Part shown: positions 27,601-37,044 of the stretch, one piece after another
How positions within the stretch are numbered: the stretch's first letter is position 1
Layout: each line of letters starts with the position of its first letter
DNA from: Vitis vinifera
Lineage: Eukaryota; Streptophyta; Magnoliopsida; Vitales; Vitaceae
DNA length: 64,000 bases
Reading direction: 5' to 3'
Assembly: GCF_030704535.1 (NCBI RefSeq)
Contig: NC_081822.1
Span: 3,153,001-3,217,000, forward strand
Position numbers and translations under genes: made by a program
The notes under the pieces: generated by a model
Databases searched by the model: none
What the model was told of the DNA's origin: nothing
Seen by the model: only the letters and a program-made list of their open reading frames with translations

Positions 27601-30600
27601 GCCCATAGAGCCCTAAAAAAGCCCATAGAAACCCATCCTCATAGTTTCTAAAAAGACAAGAATTGGAGAACGACCCCACTTTAGAAGCCACCCTCTCTAA
27701 AACTCTTGTGTCCCAAAAAAGCAACATCCCTCCTGTTGTGCCCCTTGCATCCAAAGACTCCCACCCCAAATGCCTACCCACACCTAGGCTTCTCACAATT
27801 GCGTCTAAAACTTTTCTCCCCTCTACAAAAGTGCCCTAGAAAATGTGGGTTGTTTCATGGACTCTTTTGATGCGACTTGAAAAAAATAAATTTATCTGGG
27901 ATAAGAAGAAATAAATTTATCTTTTAGTATTTTATATTTAATACCAGTTTCCTTTTATTTATTTTTATTAAAGCTCAGTATGAAGAACCTTGCAAATGAT
28001 TGGTTTTAGTATAATGATTTGTTCACTAATCATTGCATAACAAGAATTAAGTGTTCTAGACTTTGTTCATCAATATTATTTGTTTGTATTGTTATAGACA
28101 CAATATGCAATAACTTTATTTTTAATGTCATGTGAAGGTTAATAAGTTAAAGCTTTGAATTGATTTGGAATTTTGGCAGAGAGATGCATGATATTCTCTT
28201 TTATGAGTAAGAAGGAGATTTTAGAAGTACCCTTTGGGTTGAGTTGGATGACCCTTAGTACAAGAAGGGTTATAAATGGGAAACCTAAAGAGGGCCAAAA
28301 GGAAACACGGAAAAGGGACAAAGGAAGGGGAAAAGCTTTGAATTGACTTGGAATTTTAGCAGAGAGATGCATGATATTCTCTTTTATGAGTAAGAAGATT
28401 TTAGAAGCACCCTCTGGATTGAGTTGGATGATCCATATTACAAGGGGGTTATAAATGGGAAACCTAAAGATGCCCAAAAGGAACACAGAAGAAGGACAAA
28501 GGAAGAGGAAACCCTAGGAAAACCTGCTGTACTAAACCCTACGAACAAGCCTCCAGCAAAATTGACAAAAGGCATGCCTTTGGACTAGCCTTTGGATTAT
28601 CACTAAGTGGAAGTCCAGAGGAATTGGGATTTAACCAGGATACTTTTAGCTTCAGGAGTGTGTATTCTTCTGCTAGACAATTGTACTTTTGCATCTTGTG
28701 TGGACACCCATAAAATAAGCATAAAAAGGGTGCTCTATATTTCTTGTTTGTTTGTGCAGACTTCTATGCTAGCTAGCAAAGATTTCCTTAACCAAAGTAA
28801 GAGATGATTAAAGATTAGATCTCATTAGTTATTAAATATCAGAGAAGAATGTGATTGACTTATTCTCATTCTTTTTACTCAAAGTTGCCTTCCTACTAAC
28901 TATCAGCTGAGAAACGATCTAATGGAGAATCTCTATAAAGCCTCCATCTAATGGAGTCTTCATCCTTATCACAACCTCCTTTTAAGGAATGCCCAAAAAC
29001 ATATCCTCCTCCCATCACCTACTGAAAGGGAATGAAACTGAGGAAATCTTCCACCTCCTCCTCCTATGGTCTTCCATAAGCATCTTCTGTGAAAGCTTCT
29101 CATTTGCCCAGAGATCCAACCACCATTTCTATGCTGTACTTGCCTGCTGTAACCCTAATCTGTAAACTATTTCCCACAAAAATCTCCATATCCATTTTCT
29201 GAGCAAGGTCCTATTGAATATTCCAAACTCCTTACTCCCATAATCCCTAACTCCATGTTTAGGGCTTAGGGTAACAGATCATCTCACATTGGACTGCTAA
29301 CTGCGTGTATTTTCTTGACCTCTCAGAGCTTGCATTTTTTTTTTGGTTGAAAATAGACCTTACTCTTTGTTGCCTATTCTTTGCACATCTAGCATATCTT
29401 TTTTTGTTGCTATATGCTCTTTTGTTACATTTTCTCTTGACACTATGATGCACTATAATTTGAGTGCAGATTAATTCTCCTTTAAGAGGTTTGGTTGGGG
29501 TCCTATTATTTATTCATTTATCATTTTTCATTGAAATTATAAGGAATTTAATTAGCCTTTATGTTCTGATCTAAACTAGTGCATAAATGCTGCTGCTGAT
29601 GACAATCCTTCCAAGAAATCTGGGGAAACCAGGGGAAAAAATGTCTGTTCAACTAAAGGTGAAGCTGCAGAGCCACCTGAAACAGTTAAGTCAAAGAAAG
29701 ATGTGAAGGAACCTAGCTCTGGAGATGAGGAGAAAATAGAAGGTTCTCCAGTACTAGGTCTAATGACAGGCCAGAAAATAGCCAAATCTGAAACCGAGGA
29801 AACTCAAGGCAAGGAAAATAAAGAAGTTCCCAGTGAAAGCACAATAAGGAAGGCCATTAGAAAAAGAGCATCTTACTTCAAAGCTAAGTCTGAGTATGTC
29901 ACATCGTAATTCTTTGAATTGGTGATCGCTCTACAGTTGATATTATTATTGTTTCTGCAGTTTATTTTTGAACTAATAAGTTATCCTTTCATCTTTATAT
30001 GTTATGTAATTTTTAGTTCCTGCGCTTATGAAATAGACATACATTTGGAATGCTCCCTTGCTGTTCATCCCTTCTGGCTAAGGTGATTTAATTAAGAAGT
30101 CTTTTTTTTTTTTTCTCTTCTAGGAACATTACTATGGCTGGAGTTCGTCGAGTTTTGGAGGAAGACCTTAAACTAGATAAAAAGACTCTTGATCCATATA
30201 AGAAATTTATAAGTGAGCAATTAGATGAGGTGAGTAAAAACTTGTTCAGGAGACATCCTGTAAGTTCCGGAAGTTCCACATGTAATCTACCTTTGGTTTC
30301 ATTTACGTTATTGTTTATCAGGTATTAAAATCTCCTCAAGTTTCTAAACCTACTACTGGGGTTAAGAAGGGCAGTCCTAAGAAAAATTCTCATAGCCGGG
30401 CATCAAGGAAGACAAGCAGTGAAGGAAGTTCTGAGTCTTTAGAGAGCGAGAGTGATGAGGAAGAAGTAAAACCTAAAACAAAAATGGCTCCAAAGGGAAA
30501 AACCCAGAATTCTGAAGATCTAAGAAAACGCAAAAGACCTGTGACGGAAACAAAGATGCCTAGCAAGAAGCGAAGCAAGACTGCAGAAACAGTATCAGAG

Positions 30601-31643
30601 GATAATAGTGATGCAGAAGACAGTGGAAATGTTTCTGATGATGGTCACTCACAATCATCCTCTGAAAAACCTGTCAAGGTCATACCTATTTTGTTCCCTA
30701 AACTCTGAAAACTTGTTCATATAAACTTCCCCTAGTTGAATATCTTATTGAAATGAAGTGCAGAGGAAAGAAGTTTCGGCTCCTGCATATGGAAAACGTG
30801 TTGAGAATCTGAAATCAATTATCAAATCGTGTGCAATGAGGTTTCGATTTTTTTTAACCCAGTATTTTTTAACCTTGTTAATGCTGATATTCTAAAGTTA
30901 TCTATTTCCTTCTCAGTGTTCCCCCATCAGTTTACAAGAGAGTCAAGCAGGCACCTGAAAACAAACGCGAGGCCCACCTAATAAAGGAACTCGAAGAGAT
31001 ACTATCAAAAGAAGGATTATCTAAAAATCCTTCTGAAAAAGGTGAGCATTAATGCAGCCTATGTTTGTCAGTGAGTCCTGGTAGCTGAACTGTGGACAAT
31101 TACAATTAGTAGATAGGTTTAAGGAGTTGAAATTTGATTTAAACTCAAAAAAGACAAATGGGAATTGAAATCGAGAATACTTGAATCATTTTGTGGGTTC
31201 TGGTTGTCTTTTCCAATCTCCATGCACCAAAGAAAAGTAGAAAATAAGAAAAATCTCTACAATCCCTTGGTGATTGGTTTTGTTTTCCTCACTTAATATA
31301 GCCTGAAACTTAGTTGGAATTCTAAAAGAACAACAAAATACTTAGCTAGCTATCTTTTAAAAGTTAGTTTCTATATTATATGTTTACAATTCTCCAACAA
31401 GTTGGTAGCTGTTTTATGTTTCCAGATTAGGATCCCTTGGGAAGATGATTAAGTTGGGCCTTGCTGATGCCTTGATGTGCTATTTAAGCATAAGCTTTGA
31501 GCAAAATGCAGCACAAAATAGGGAAATCCATGGATAAACCTGATATCTCTACCCTTAGGAGCTATGAGATTGTTTCGATAATGCTAGCATCCAGGGACCA
31601 TAGATTGAGTTTAGAACCATGTTAAATTAGTGAAAAAGTAATA

Positions 31644-31674
<31 letters not shown>

Positions 31675-34600
31675 TATTAGATTGAAAAAGTATAATATTC
31701 CTAACGTTAAAAAAATAAAATAAAATAAAAGAAATAACGATTTCTTGAATAGAAGATGCCTAGAGAAATGAATTTATTGAATAGAAAAGAAAAAAGGAAG
31801 GATGAGATATCCTTCACAAAAGCAATTAACGCATACAGAAATTAGGAGAGGAACAAAACTACAAAACACTTCAGCATAAATCCCTCTTAAGAAAAAGTTG
31901 GTCACCCAATTGTTTTATTTGTGTTCTTTCTCTTTTGTTCTTACACCCTTTGTATACTTCCTATGTACTGGGATGTACCTTCTTTTTTATAGACATCATC
32001 TATAAATTTAAATTATAATTGATCTATCAAAAAGGAGGTTGCCACCTAGTTAGCCAATCTAGCTCTCCAAATAAAAGAAGAGACAATGTCTCTAGCAAGT
32101 GCTTGAATCCCCTTAATCGATACCTCTCTAAGAAAGGATTTCTTGTGCAGGGCTAACAGATCCTTTTGGTTTAACTTTTTCGAAATGGTGTTTGTGGGGG
32201 TGGGAGGGGGGTGAGGGGAAAGGGGATTTTAATGCCATAAGGAGAATTTAAGAGAAGATGGGTGGCTCTAGATTAACCCTTAGCATGAGAGACTTTGATG
32301 ATTTGATTAGAGAAAGTAAGTTAGTCAACCCTCCTCTTAGGAACACTTTTTTTATGTGGTCCAATTTGCAAGAATCCTCTGTTTGTAAAAGTTTGGATAA
32401 ATTTTTACATTCGAATGAGTGGGAACAAAGCTTCCCTTGATGTCTCTAAGAAGCCTTGCTCAAGTTGACGTATGACCATTGCCCCATTGTCCAAGAAACG
32501 AACCCTTTTAAGTGGGGTGCAACTCTATTAAGGTTTCAAAACATGTGGTTGCTTCACCCAAATTTCAAGGAAAGATTTAGCCTATGGTGGAAATAGTTTT
32601 AGGGTAAGGGGTGGGAAAGTCATAAATTCATGAAAAGACCGCAATATGTCGATACAAAATTGAAAGAAGGGAATAAGATTTTTTTAGAGACTGGAAGAAG
32701 AGGAAAAAGAATATTCTCAAAGATATAGTTAGCATTGATGATTGTGAACAGCAGGGAGAACCATTGTCAAAGAGACTCTTTTAGGTTGACAGTTATTTTG
32801 TTGGAAGAGATCATAAGAAATTTTGGAGGGCCTCTTCTTTTATGTATTTTTTTGGACAATTTGGAAGGAAAAGAATCGAAGGTCGTTCAAAAATGAGGAG
32901 CAATCTGATCAAATGGTGAAATACACATTCCCAGACAATCTTTAAATGTGGGTCAGATTTTTTATACAAGAAGGATCATTTCCTTTAATTGATTTTATAG
33001 ATGGGTTGGGGTTCTTGCTGAGGGAGAGAGTTGTTTTTTGTGTTCTCTCTTTTTGGCCTAGCCTTTTGTCACCCTTTTGATACATCCTATCTATATCAGT
33101 GTGTTGTTTCTTTGACATTGCCTATAAAATTATTTTGTTTTCCTATAAAAAGGAAAAAAAAGAAAGAAATGAAATTGATCTACTATAATAATTAGGTAGC
33201 AGAAGTATGGAGTGAGGACATATTAGCAGCATCAAGAGTAGGGATTGCATTCCAAATGACTGTGGGATTGAAAGTGGGTATAGTGTATATTTCTAAGGTC
33301 TCTATGTGTATGTATGTACTTGTGTGTGTGTGTGTGTGTGTATTTAACTAGCAGGAAATAGTAGTGGTTTAAAACTTTAGGTTTGACAACTTTGACTTAA
33401 AAAAAGGCTGGTACTCAGTTTGACCCATTGAATTGCATAATGGATAGGCTATGAATGGTTCAATCTAACTTATTTGCTAATTGGTGGTGGATTTGCTCTC
33501 TAAGCACCATTCTAGAGATTGAGAACAAATAAACCACCCTACTTGAACTCAGCAATGGCTTTATGTGGGGGACTGGGGACATACTTGTTGAAGTGCTTCC
33601 ATGAAAATGCAGGATTGGCTGTTTTAAATGCAAGCTAAAGTGGTATAATGCTTACAACTACATTTTTACTTGGGAAAAATATTCCCAATTTTAGGGCTAT
33701 GATCATTGGCAAATATATCTAACAAAAGTGCCAAAAAAGGGAGTTACAACCAAAATGCATTTGAAATAATCCTTTGCAAGTATGTTCTGTCACAGTCATT
33801 TTATTGCAAATCAGAGCACCATATTAACCTCATACTTCATGAAAACGATAAAAAAAAAAAAAGAACCCACATAATATGGTTTGCTGTGGTAGTTACAAGA
33901 ATTGCATTATCCAGATGATATTTTCTCTTAAGACTGATTCCATTTGACTTTCTTTTAGGAAGTTGGGCAGAAATGCACCTATTAGGTTTTGAAGTGGGCC
34001 TCACACATGGTTGTGCCATATGTCCACGCAATTAATGCACATTGGCAGGTCTTCAAGCATATAGTGAATGACATTGTATATGTTTTTTTCTTTAAAAAGG
34101 AAAATAAAATAAAATGAAACTAGGAGATATTGCATGACATTTTTGTTCTTATGCTCAGATATCAAGGAGGTCAGAAAGAAAAAGGAGAGAGCTAAAGAAC
34201 TGGAGGGCATTGATACAAGCAACATTGTCTTAAGTTCGCGCAGAAGGTCCACAAGGAGTTTTGTAGCTCCTCCAAAGCCCAAAATACCAGATGAAAGTGA
34301 GAGTGAAGATGCTGAAGATACTGATGACGACGACGACGATGATGATGATGACGAGGAAGAGGAGGAGGTTGAGGATGAAGAAGATGATGGTGGAGAGGAT
34401 GATGATGCCAGCCAGAGTGAAGAGCTTAATGAAGGTAAGTGTGTGTGTTACCTTGTACATCTGAAATTTGGTTATTTGTGAGCCATTGAATATATATGGC
34501 CCCAGGATTTTGAGTAAATGGATCCTATAATTGGGTTGCTGGAGCCATATCACTGTTTCAGTCATATTTGGATGTGGTTCAGGCATTGTGAATTGCAGTA

Positions 34601-35215
34601 TCCATGTTAAACCAGGTTAAGGTAATTTACTTGCATTTTGGGTGCTATTTGACATTCTGTGAGACTGAATGATTTTGGTAACTTAATAATATTCATTCTA
34701 TAACCAATGGTTTAGTGTACTCTCATGTCATATTTATAAAGGAGAAGTAATACATTAATTCTTAATGCTATGCCCTTTTACTCTGAAATCTTTGAGAGTG
34801 TGAGTCTGATATTTATACCATTCATTACACTGCTGGTACCTATGTAGAGTTCCTCCGATGGGTTGTGGCACCATTAAAAAAACCAAATGTTACAATTTTG
34901 ATTTCATCACATTTCAACACAAATGGATAGTGTTAAATGTGACTCATATTGTACCCAAAATTTCCAGAATGGTAATTAAAGAAAAATGGGGTTTATGCTG
35001 TATTTCTTATTGAGGCAATTCTATGTCTGCATGGTATCTTTTGACCGACTTTAGATTGTGGACTATGTTTTTGAGGTGTGCATGGTAGAAGATAGTGCAT
35101 TATACCGTTAATTTATTTTGATTGTTCTTTATATTGCTTGGTTTTGGCTACCTATTCAGCCACCTTATGAAATCCTTGCCATGTTTTTGCAGATAATGCT
35201 GGGGACAGCGATTGA
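15691..35215 (+). CDS. DEK_C and CHZ-motif histone chaperone-like protein (HIRIP3/Chz1 class)
   Basis: Nine coding exons join in frame: 15691-15815, 17597-17702, 29580-29893, 30124-30229, 30322-30678, 30764-30840, 30917-31041, 34159-34434 and 35193-35215 (1509 nt, 502 aa). Two DEK_C-like segments lie at residues about 24-77 ([17 protein letters not shown]) and 164-217 ([17 protein letters not shown]). A basic Lys/Ser-rich linker follows. Residues about 417-435 read [19 protein letters not shown], which is the CHZ motif used by yeast Chz1 and human HIRIP3 to bind H2A.Z-H2B dimers. The C-terminus is a long Asp/Glu tract (about 445-500) encoded by GAC/GAT/GAG repeats. A nuclear histone-chaperone role follows from the family. 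Intron 2 (17703-29579) is 11.9 kb and filled with LINE fragments. Intron 7 (31042-34158) also holds LINE pieces. Exon 3 begins at TGC 29580 after a ctag acceptor; this boundary is the least certain. Confidence 0.9.
19587..19694 (+). mobile_element. Short 5'-truncated LINE tail
   Basis: This piece of about 108 nt ends in ttgcctatcaaaaaaaaaaa, the tail signature shared by the LINEs in this window. It is flanked by a 9-nt direct match, aaaagaaca at 19578-19586 and 19695-19703, which may be the target-site duplication. The short match makes that boundary tentative. Confidence 0.5.
19711..20114 (+). mobile_element. 5'-truncated LINE with 14-bp target-site duplication
   Basis: The insert (about 19725-20100) carries only the end of a LINE: broken frames resembling the segment after the zf-RVT domain ([20 protein letters not shown] near 19751), then the 3' UTR, then an A-rich tail after cctagc. 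It is bounded by agatgcctaaatca at 19711-19724 and again at 20101-20114. This is the target-site duplication expected of target-primed reverse transcription. It lies in the sense orientation of the host gene intron. Confidence 0.85.
20115..21835 (-). mobile_element. 5'-truncated LINE, RT C-terminal half and zf-RVT
   Basis: Read on the minus strand, the element starts near 21835 in the RT domain ([10 protein letters not shown]). It continues through the thumb region ([30 protein letters not shown]) and a long linker. It then reaches the zf-RVT domain ([20 protein letters not shown]) near 20650-20710 and ends with the post-zinc-finger segment [15 protein letters not shown] near 20440-20490. The frame 21568-20786 is open for 260 codons, so this copy is younger or better preserved than its neighbours. 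Stops, and a frameshift at the zinc finger, disable it. The 3' UTR carries the aggatgagaggtccttcc block (20214-20231) seen in other minus-strand copies. Confidence 0.85.
22935..23140 (-). mobile_element. Solo LINE 3' end
   Basis: On the minus strand this stretch ends in ctatcaaaaaaaat (plus-strand attttttttgatag near 22934), the LINE tail signature. It contains aggatgaggaatccttcc near 23025-23042, the same 3' UTR block found near 20214, 23712 and 31798. No coding part remains, so it is a short 5'-truncated insertion. Confidence 0.65.
23645..24545 (-). mobile_element. LINE fragment with internal deletion (RT core joined to 3' part)
   Basis: On the minus strand the piece opens in the RT domain with [20 protein letters not shown] and [10 protein letters not shown] (motif B). 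After about 40 residues it jumps to the later FGEREIIF block that normally follows the RDFLW sequence. The region between, including the catalytic FxDD motif, is missing. The rest is broken post-RT sequence and a 3' UTR with aggatgaaaaatccttcc (about 23712-23729). It abuts the 3' side of the LINE at 24545-27845 without a recognisable tail between them. Confidence 0.75.
24545..27845 (-). mobile_element. LINE with endonuclease, RT and zf-RVT, degenerate
   Basis: On the minus strand the order is: endonuclease from about 27840 ([20 protein letters not shown], then [20 protein letters not shown] near 27470-27530), a linker, and RT ([20 protein letters not shown] near 26390-26450; [20 protein letters not shown] near 26180-26240). 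The catalytic segment [15 protein letters not shown] lies near 25880-25925. The thumb, and zf-RVT ([18 protein letters not shown] near 24665-24720), follow. The 5' part (ORF1) is absent, so the copy is truncated inside the endonuclease. Motif B reads [12 protein letters not shown] instead of the usual RQGDPLS, and several stops and frameshifts break the frame. The FVDD catalytic motif itself is preserved. Confidence 0.88.
28151..28508. repeat. 183-bp tandem duplication
   Basis: The segment starting agctttgaattgatttgg at 28151 repeats from 28334 with about 90 percent identity over about 175-183 nt. A 3-nt gap and scattered substitutions distinguish the copies. It lies in intron 2 of the CHZ-type gene. 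It shows no coding character. Confidence 0.85.
31730..32120. mobile_element. Nested LINE tails on opposite strands
   Basis: Segment 31730-31900 holds the minus-strand LINE 3' UTR block (aggatgagatatccttcaca near 31799). Segment 31905-32035 is a plus-strand LINE end (gtatacttcctatgtactgg, ending tctatcaaaaagg). Segment 32036-32120 again reads like minus-strand LINE C-terminal sequence. The simplest reading is that a plus-strand tail inserted into an older minus-strand copy. The boundaries are approximate. Confidence 0.5.
32130..33165 (+). mobile_element. Internally deleted LINE in intron 7 of the CHZ-type gene
   Basis: The 5' part encodes an endonuclease fragment ([20 protein letters not shown] near 32285, then a [12 protein letters not shown] block near 32393). 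The 3' part from about 32810 resembles sequence after the zf-RVT domain, and the element ends with a LINE-like tail (ttttcctataaaaagg, then A-rich) near 33150. Most of the RT is missing. A 10-nt match, aattgatcta, occurs near both ends (about 32017 and 33174); it could be a target duplication but may be chance. Confidence 0.65.
33319..33342. repeat. GT microsatellite
   Basis: Eleven GT units occur in intron 7 of the CHZ-type gene, a likely polymorphic simple repeat. Confidence 0.9.
34321..34420 (+). repeat. GAC/GAT/GAG repeat encoding the acidic tail
   Basis: An imperfect trinucleotide run within exon 8 of the CHZ-type gene encodes 13 consecutive Asp or Glu residues and more acidic residues beyond. 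It is in frame and part of the histone-binding acidic tail. Its length is likely to vary between alleles. Confidence 0.85.
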
Positions 35216-37044
35216 ATCCTGCATAAGCTGACTTGCAAAGGTGATTAATAGCCAGAGCTTCTATGGTTTAGATAGAATGATGAATTATGTGCATTCCCTG
35301 TACTATTATTTCCTTTTGTTTTATATTAGATGTGGAGGTAGGTGGCCTTTGATGGATAATTTGTACTTGGCTATTCCTTAGGAGTTTTTAATCTTGCCGG
35401 TTTAAGGGTTATTTCTGCTCAAAGGAAAGAAATAGCATCAGTTATTCGTTGAGAGTACTGTACAATTTTCTCTACCATATTCAGTGACACATTTATGGAT
35501 TGATCTAGGTGAATATTTTGTTCTTTTATGATGAATACTAAGAATTGAATCCCTGGTTGGAAAACTCATTATCAAATGCTTAGGTGCAAGGCTAAATATG
35601 AGAGGAGGTTCTACTTTGACGATTGCCATGCCTGTGCGTGGATATTTGTAAGTTGGGATTTAGATATTTGGAGACAAGAGGATGTCCCGCTTGTATGTGT
35701 TGTGGATGATATATATATATACACATGTGGACTGATTTTGGTGTATGTTGTCAAATAGAGAATTTTGTTTTTACTTCAAAATTATACCTTCTGAATGTGA
35801 TGGCAGTTGTTTGAACTTTAACTGTATCTAAAATGAAATTATAATCTCATTTAAAATTACAAGGCAGGATAAGCAACACCAGAATCTCCTCCAATTTCGT
35901 TGTTATGTTGGATGCTAATTGGAGTTCATATAATAGATTTTGAGATTTTTGGTACCTAATTTTATTTAAAATCACTTTGGCTATGTTTGGTTCCTAGAAA
36001 ATATGAGGGAAAATGAAAGGGAAAGAAAAAAGAGGAAAAATAAAGTAAAATAAAAATTAAGTTTAAACTCGATAGATTATTTTTATATGTTTTTTTAAAC
36101 TTATTTTACTTATTTTTTATTATTCGATTTTCTTTTGTATTTTTTATAGTGAAATTAAAGATGAAAAAACCATTTTCCTTTACTTTTTAAAAATCAAACA
36201 TAACCTATGTAAAAAATTGTCTTAAACTGTAGCCTTGGTTTTATTGTTAAGAGTATTGTAATTCCAAGCTCAATCATAACAACACTTTTAGATATACCAA
36301 AATTGAATGGATTAATTGATTAAATGGACGGAAAGAGTGTAAATGTGTAAAACCAATCTGCCATTTTTGAACTTGAAGAGTAACCTATTTTTGATGTGAA
36401 TGCTTTTTAATATTTTGATTATTTACATGTGTTTTAAAATAAAAAGTTATTTTTATAAGAAAAAAATAAGGACTTTCTTGTCCAAAATGAGTGTTTTTTA
36501 AGGTGAAAAAAGTTAGAGGGTTAGATTTACAAATAGGAATAATTTTATCCCTTTTAATCAAACAACCCAATTTGAATGTAGTCTGTGTATAACAAAAGAG
36601 GCAACTGGCATAATATATGTTTGATGAGCGATATATCAGTGGTTTACTAGGTTGAGTTTTCTTGATGGGCTGGAAGATTTTGGTCTCAATAGCCAAAAAT
36701 TTCTTGTTTAATTGTTTCTGTTAATGACAATGGTAGATTCTTATTGTTATTAGACTCGAATAAATAATTATCCCTGTTAAATTGGGATAATTATGGAATT
36801 TAATTTCAAATCCAAATCCACAAGTATAAGAAGCTACCAAACTTATGTAGCATTCATGATTCCACAAAGTAGCATTCATGAATTTATTGAGATATTATTG
36901 ATATAAGCCTTTCCAGAGCTTCAACAACGAGTCTCAACAATGTTTCTCTATCCAATAAATAATATTTTATCAACTCATAAAAGTTTGAGGACATTTTTGA
37001 GTTTCAATTCTAATCAGAATTCTCTTGTCCATTGTTAAATGGGG
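35216..37044. other. Convergent intergenic spacer
   Basis: This stretch separates the 3' end of the plus-strand CHZ-type gene from the 3' end of the minus-strand ChaC-like gene. It must hold both 3' UTRs. A MITE-like element lies at 35979-36205. I see no gene in the rest, which is AT-rich. Confidence 0.6.
35979..36205. mobile_element. MITE-like element with terminal inverted repeats, copy 1
   Basis: The left end, ggctatgtttggttcc, is the inverted complement of the right end aaatcaaacataacc with two mismatches. The 227-bp interior is purine-rich at the left and pyrimidine-rich at the right, so the whole element can fold back. A related copy lies at 61674-61990. No coding capacity is present. 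The superfamily is not assigned because the target duplication is unclear. Confidence 0.7.

Larger units (their letters stand above)
17703..29579 (+). other. Giant intron 2 of the CHZ-type gene
   Basis: This 11.9 kb intron begins with gtacct after the exon ending FVKQFLLE and ends with ctag before exon 3. At least six LINE-derived segments on both strands and a 183-bp tandem duplication account for roughly half or more of it. The rest (about 17703-19580, 21840-22930, 23145-23640, 27850-28150 and 28510-29579) is AT-rich and shows no recognisable gene. Confidence 0.75.

Noticed and set aside
32012-33185. aattgatcta direct match as target-site duplication of the LINE at 32130-33165
   Set aside because: The 10-nt match does not sit exactly at the element ends and could be chance, so it is noted only as a possibility in that entry.
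34230-34586. Minus-strand hydrophobic frame of 118 codons
   Set aside because: It is the antisense of the acidic-tail exon of the CHZ-type gene; the Ile/Val run is just the complement of GAT/GAC repeats.
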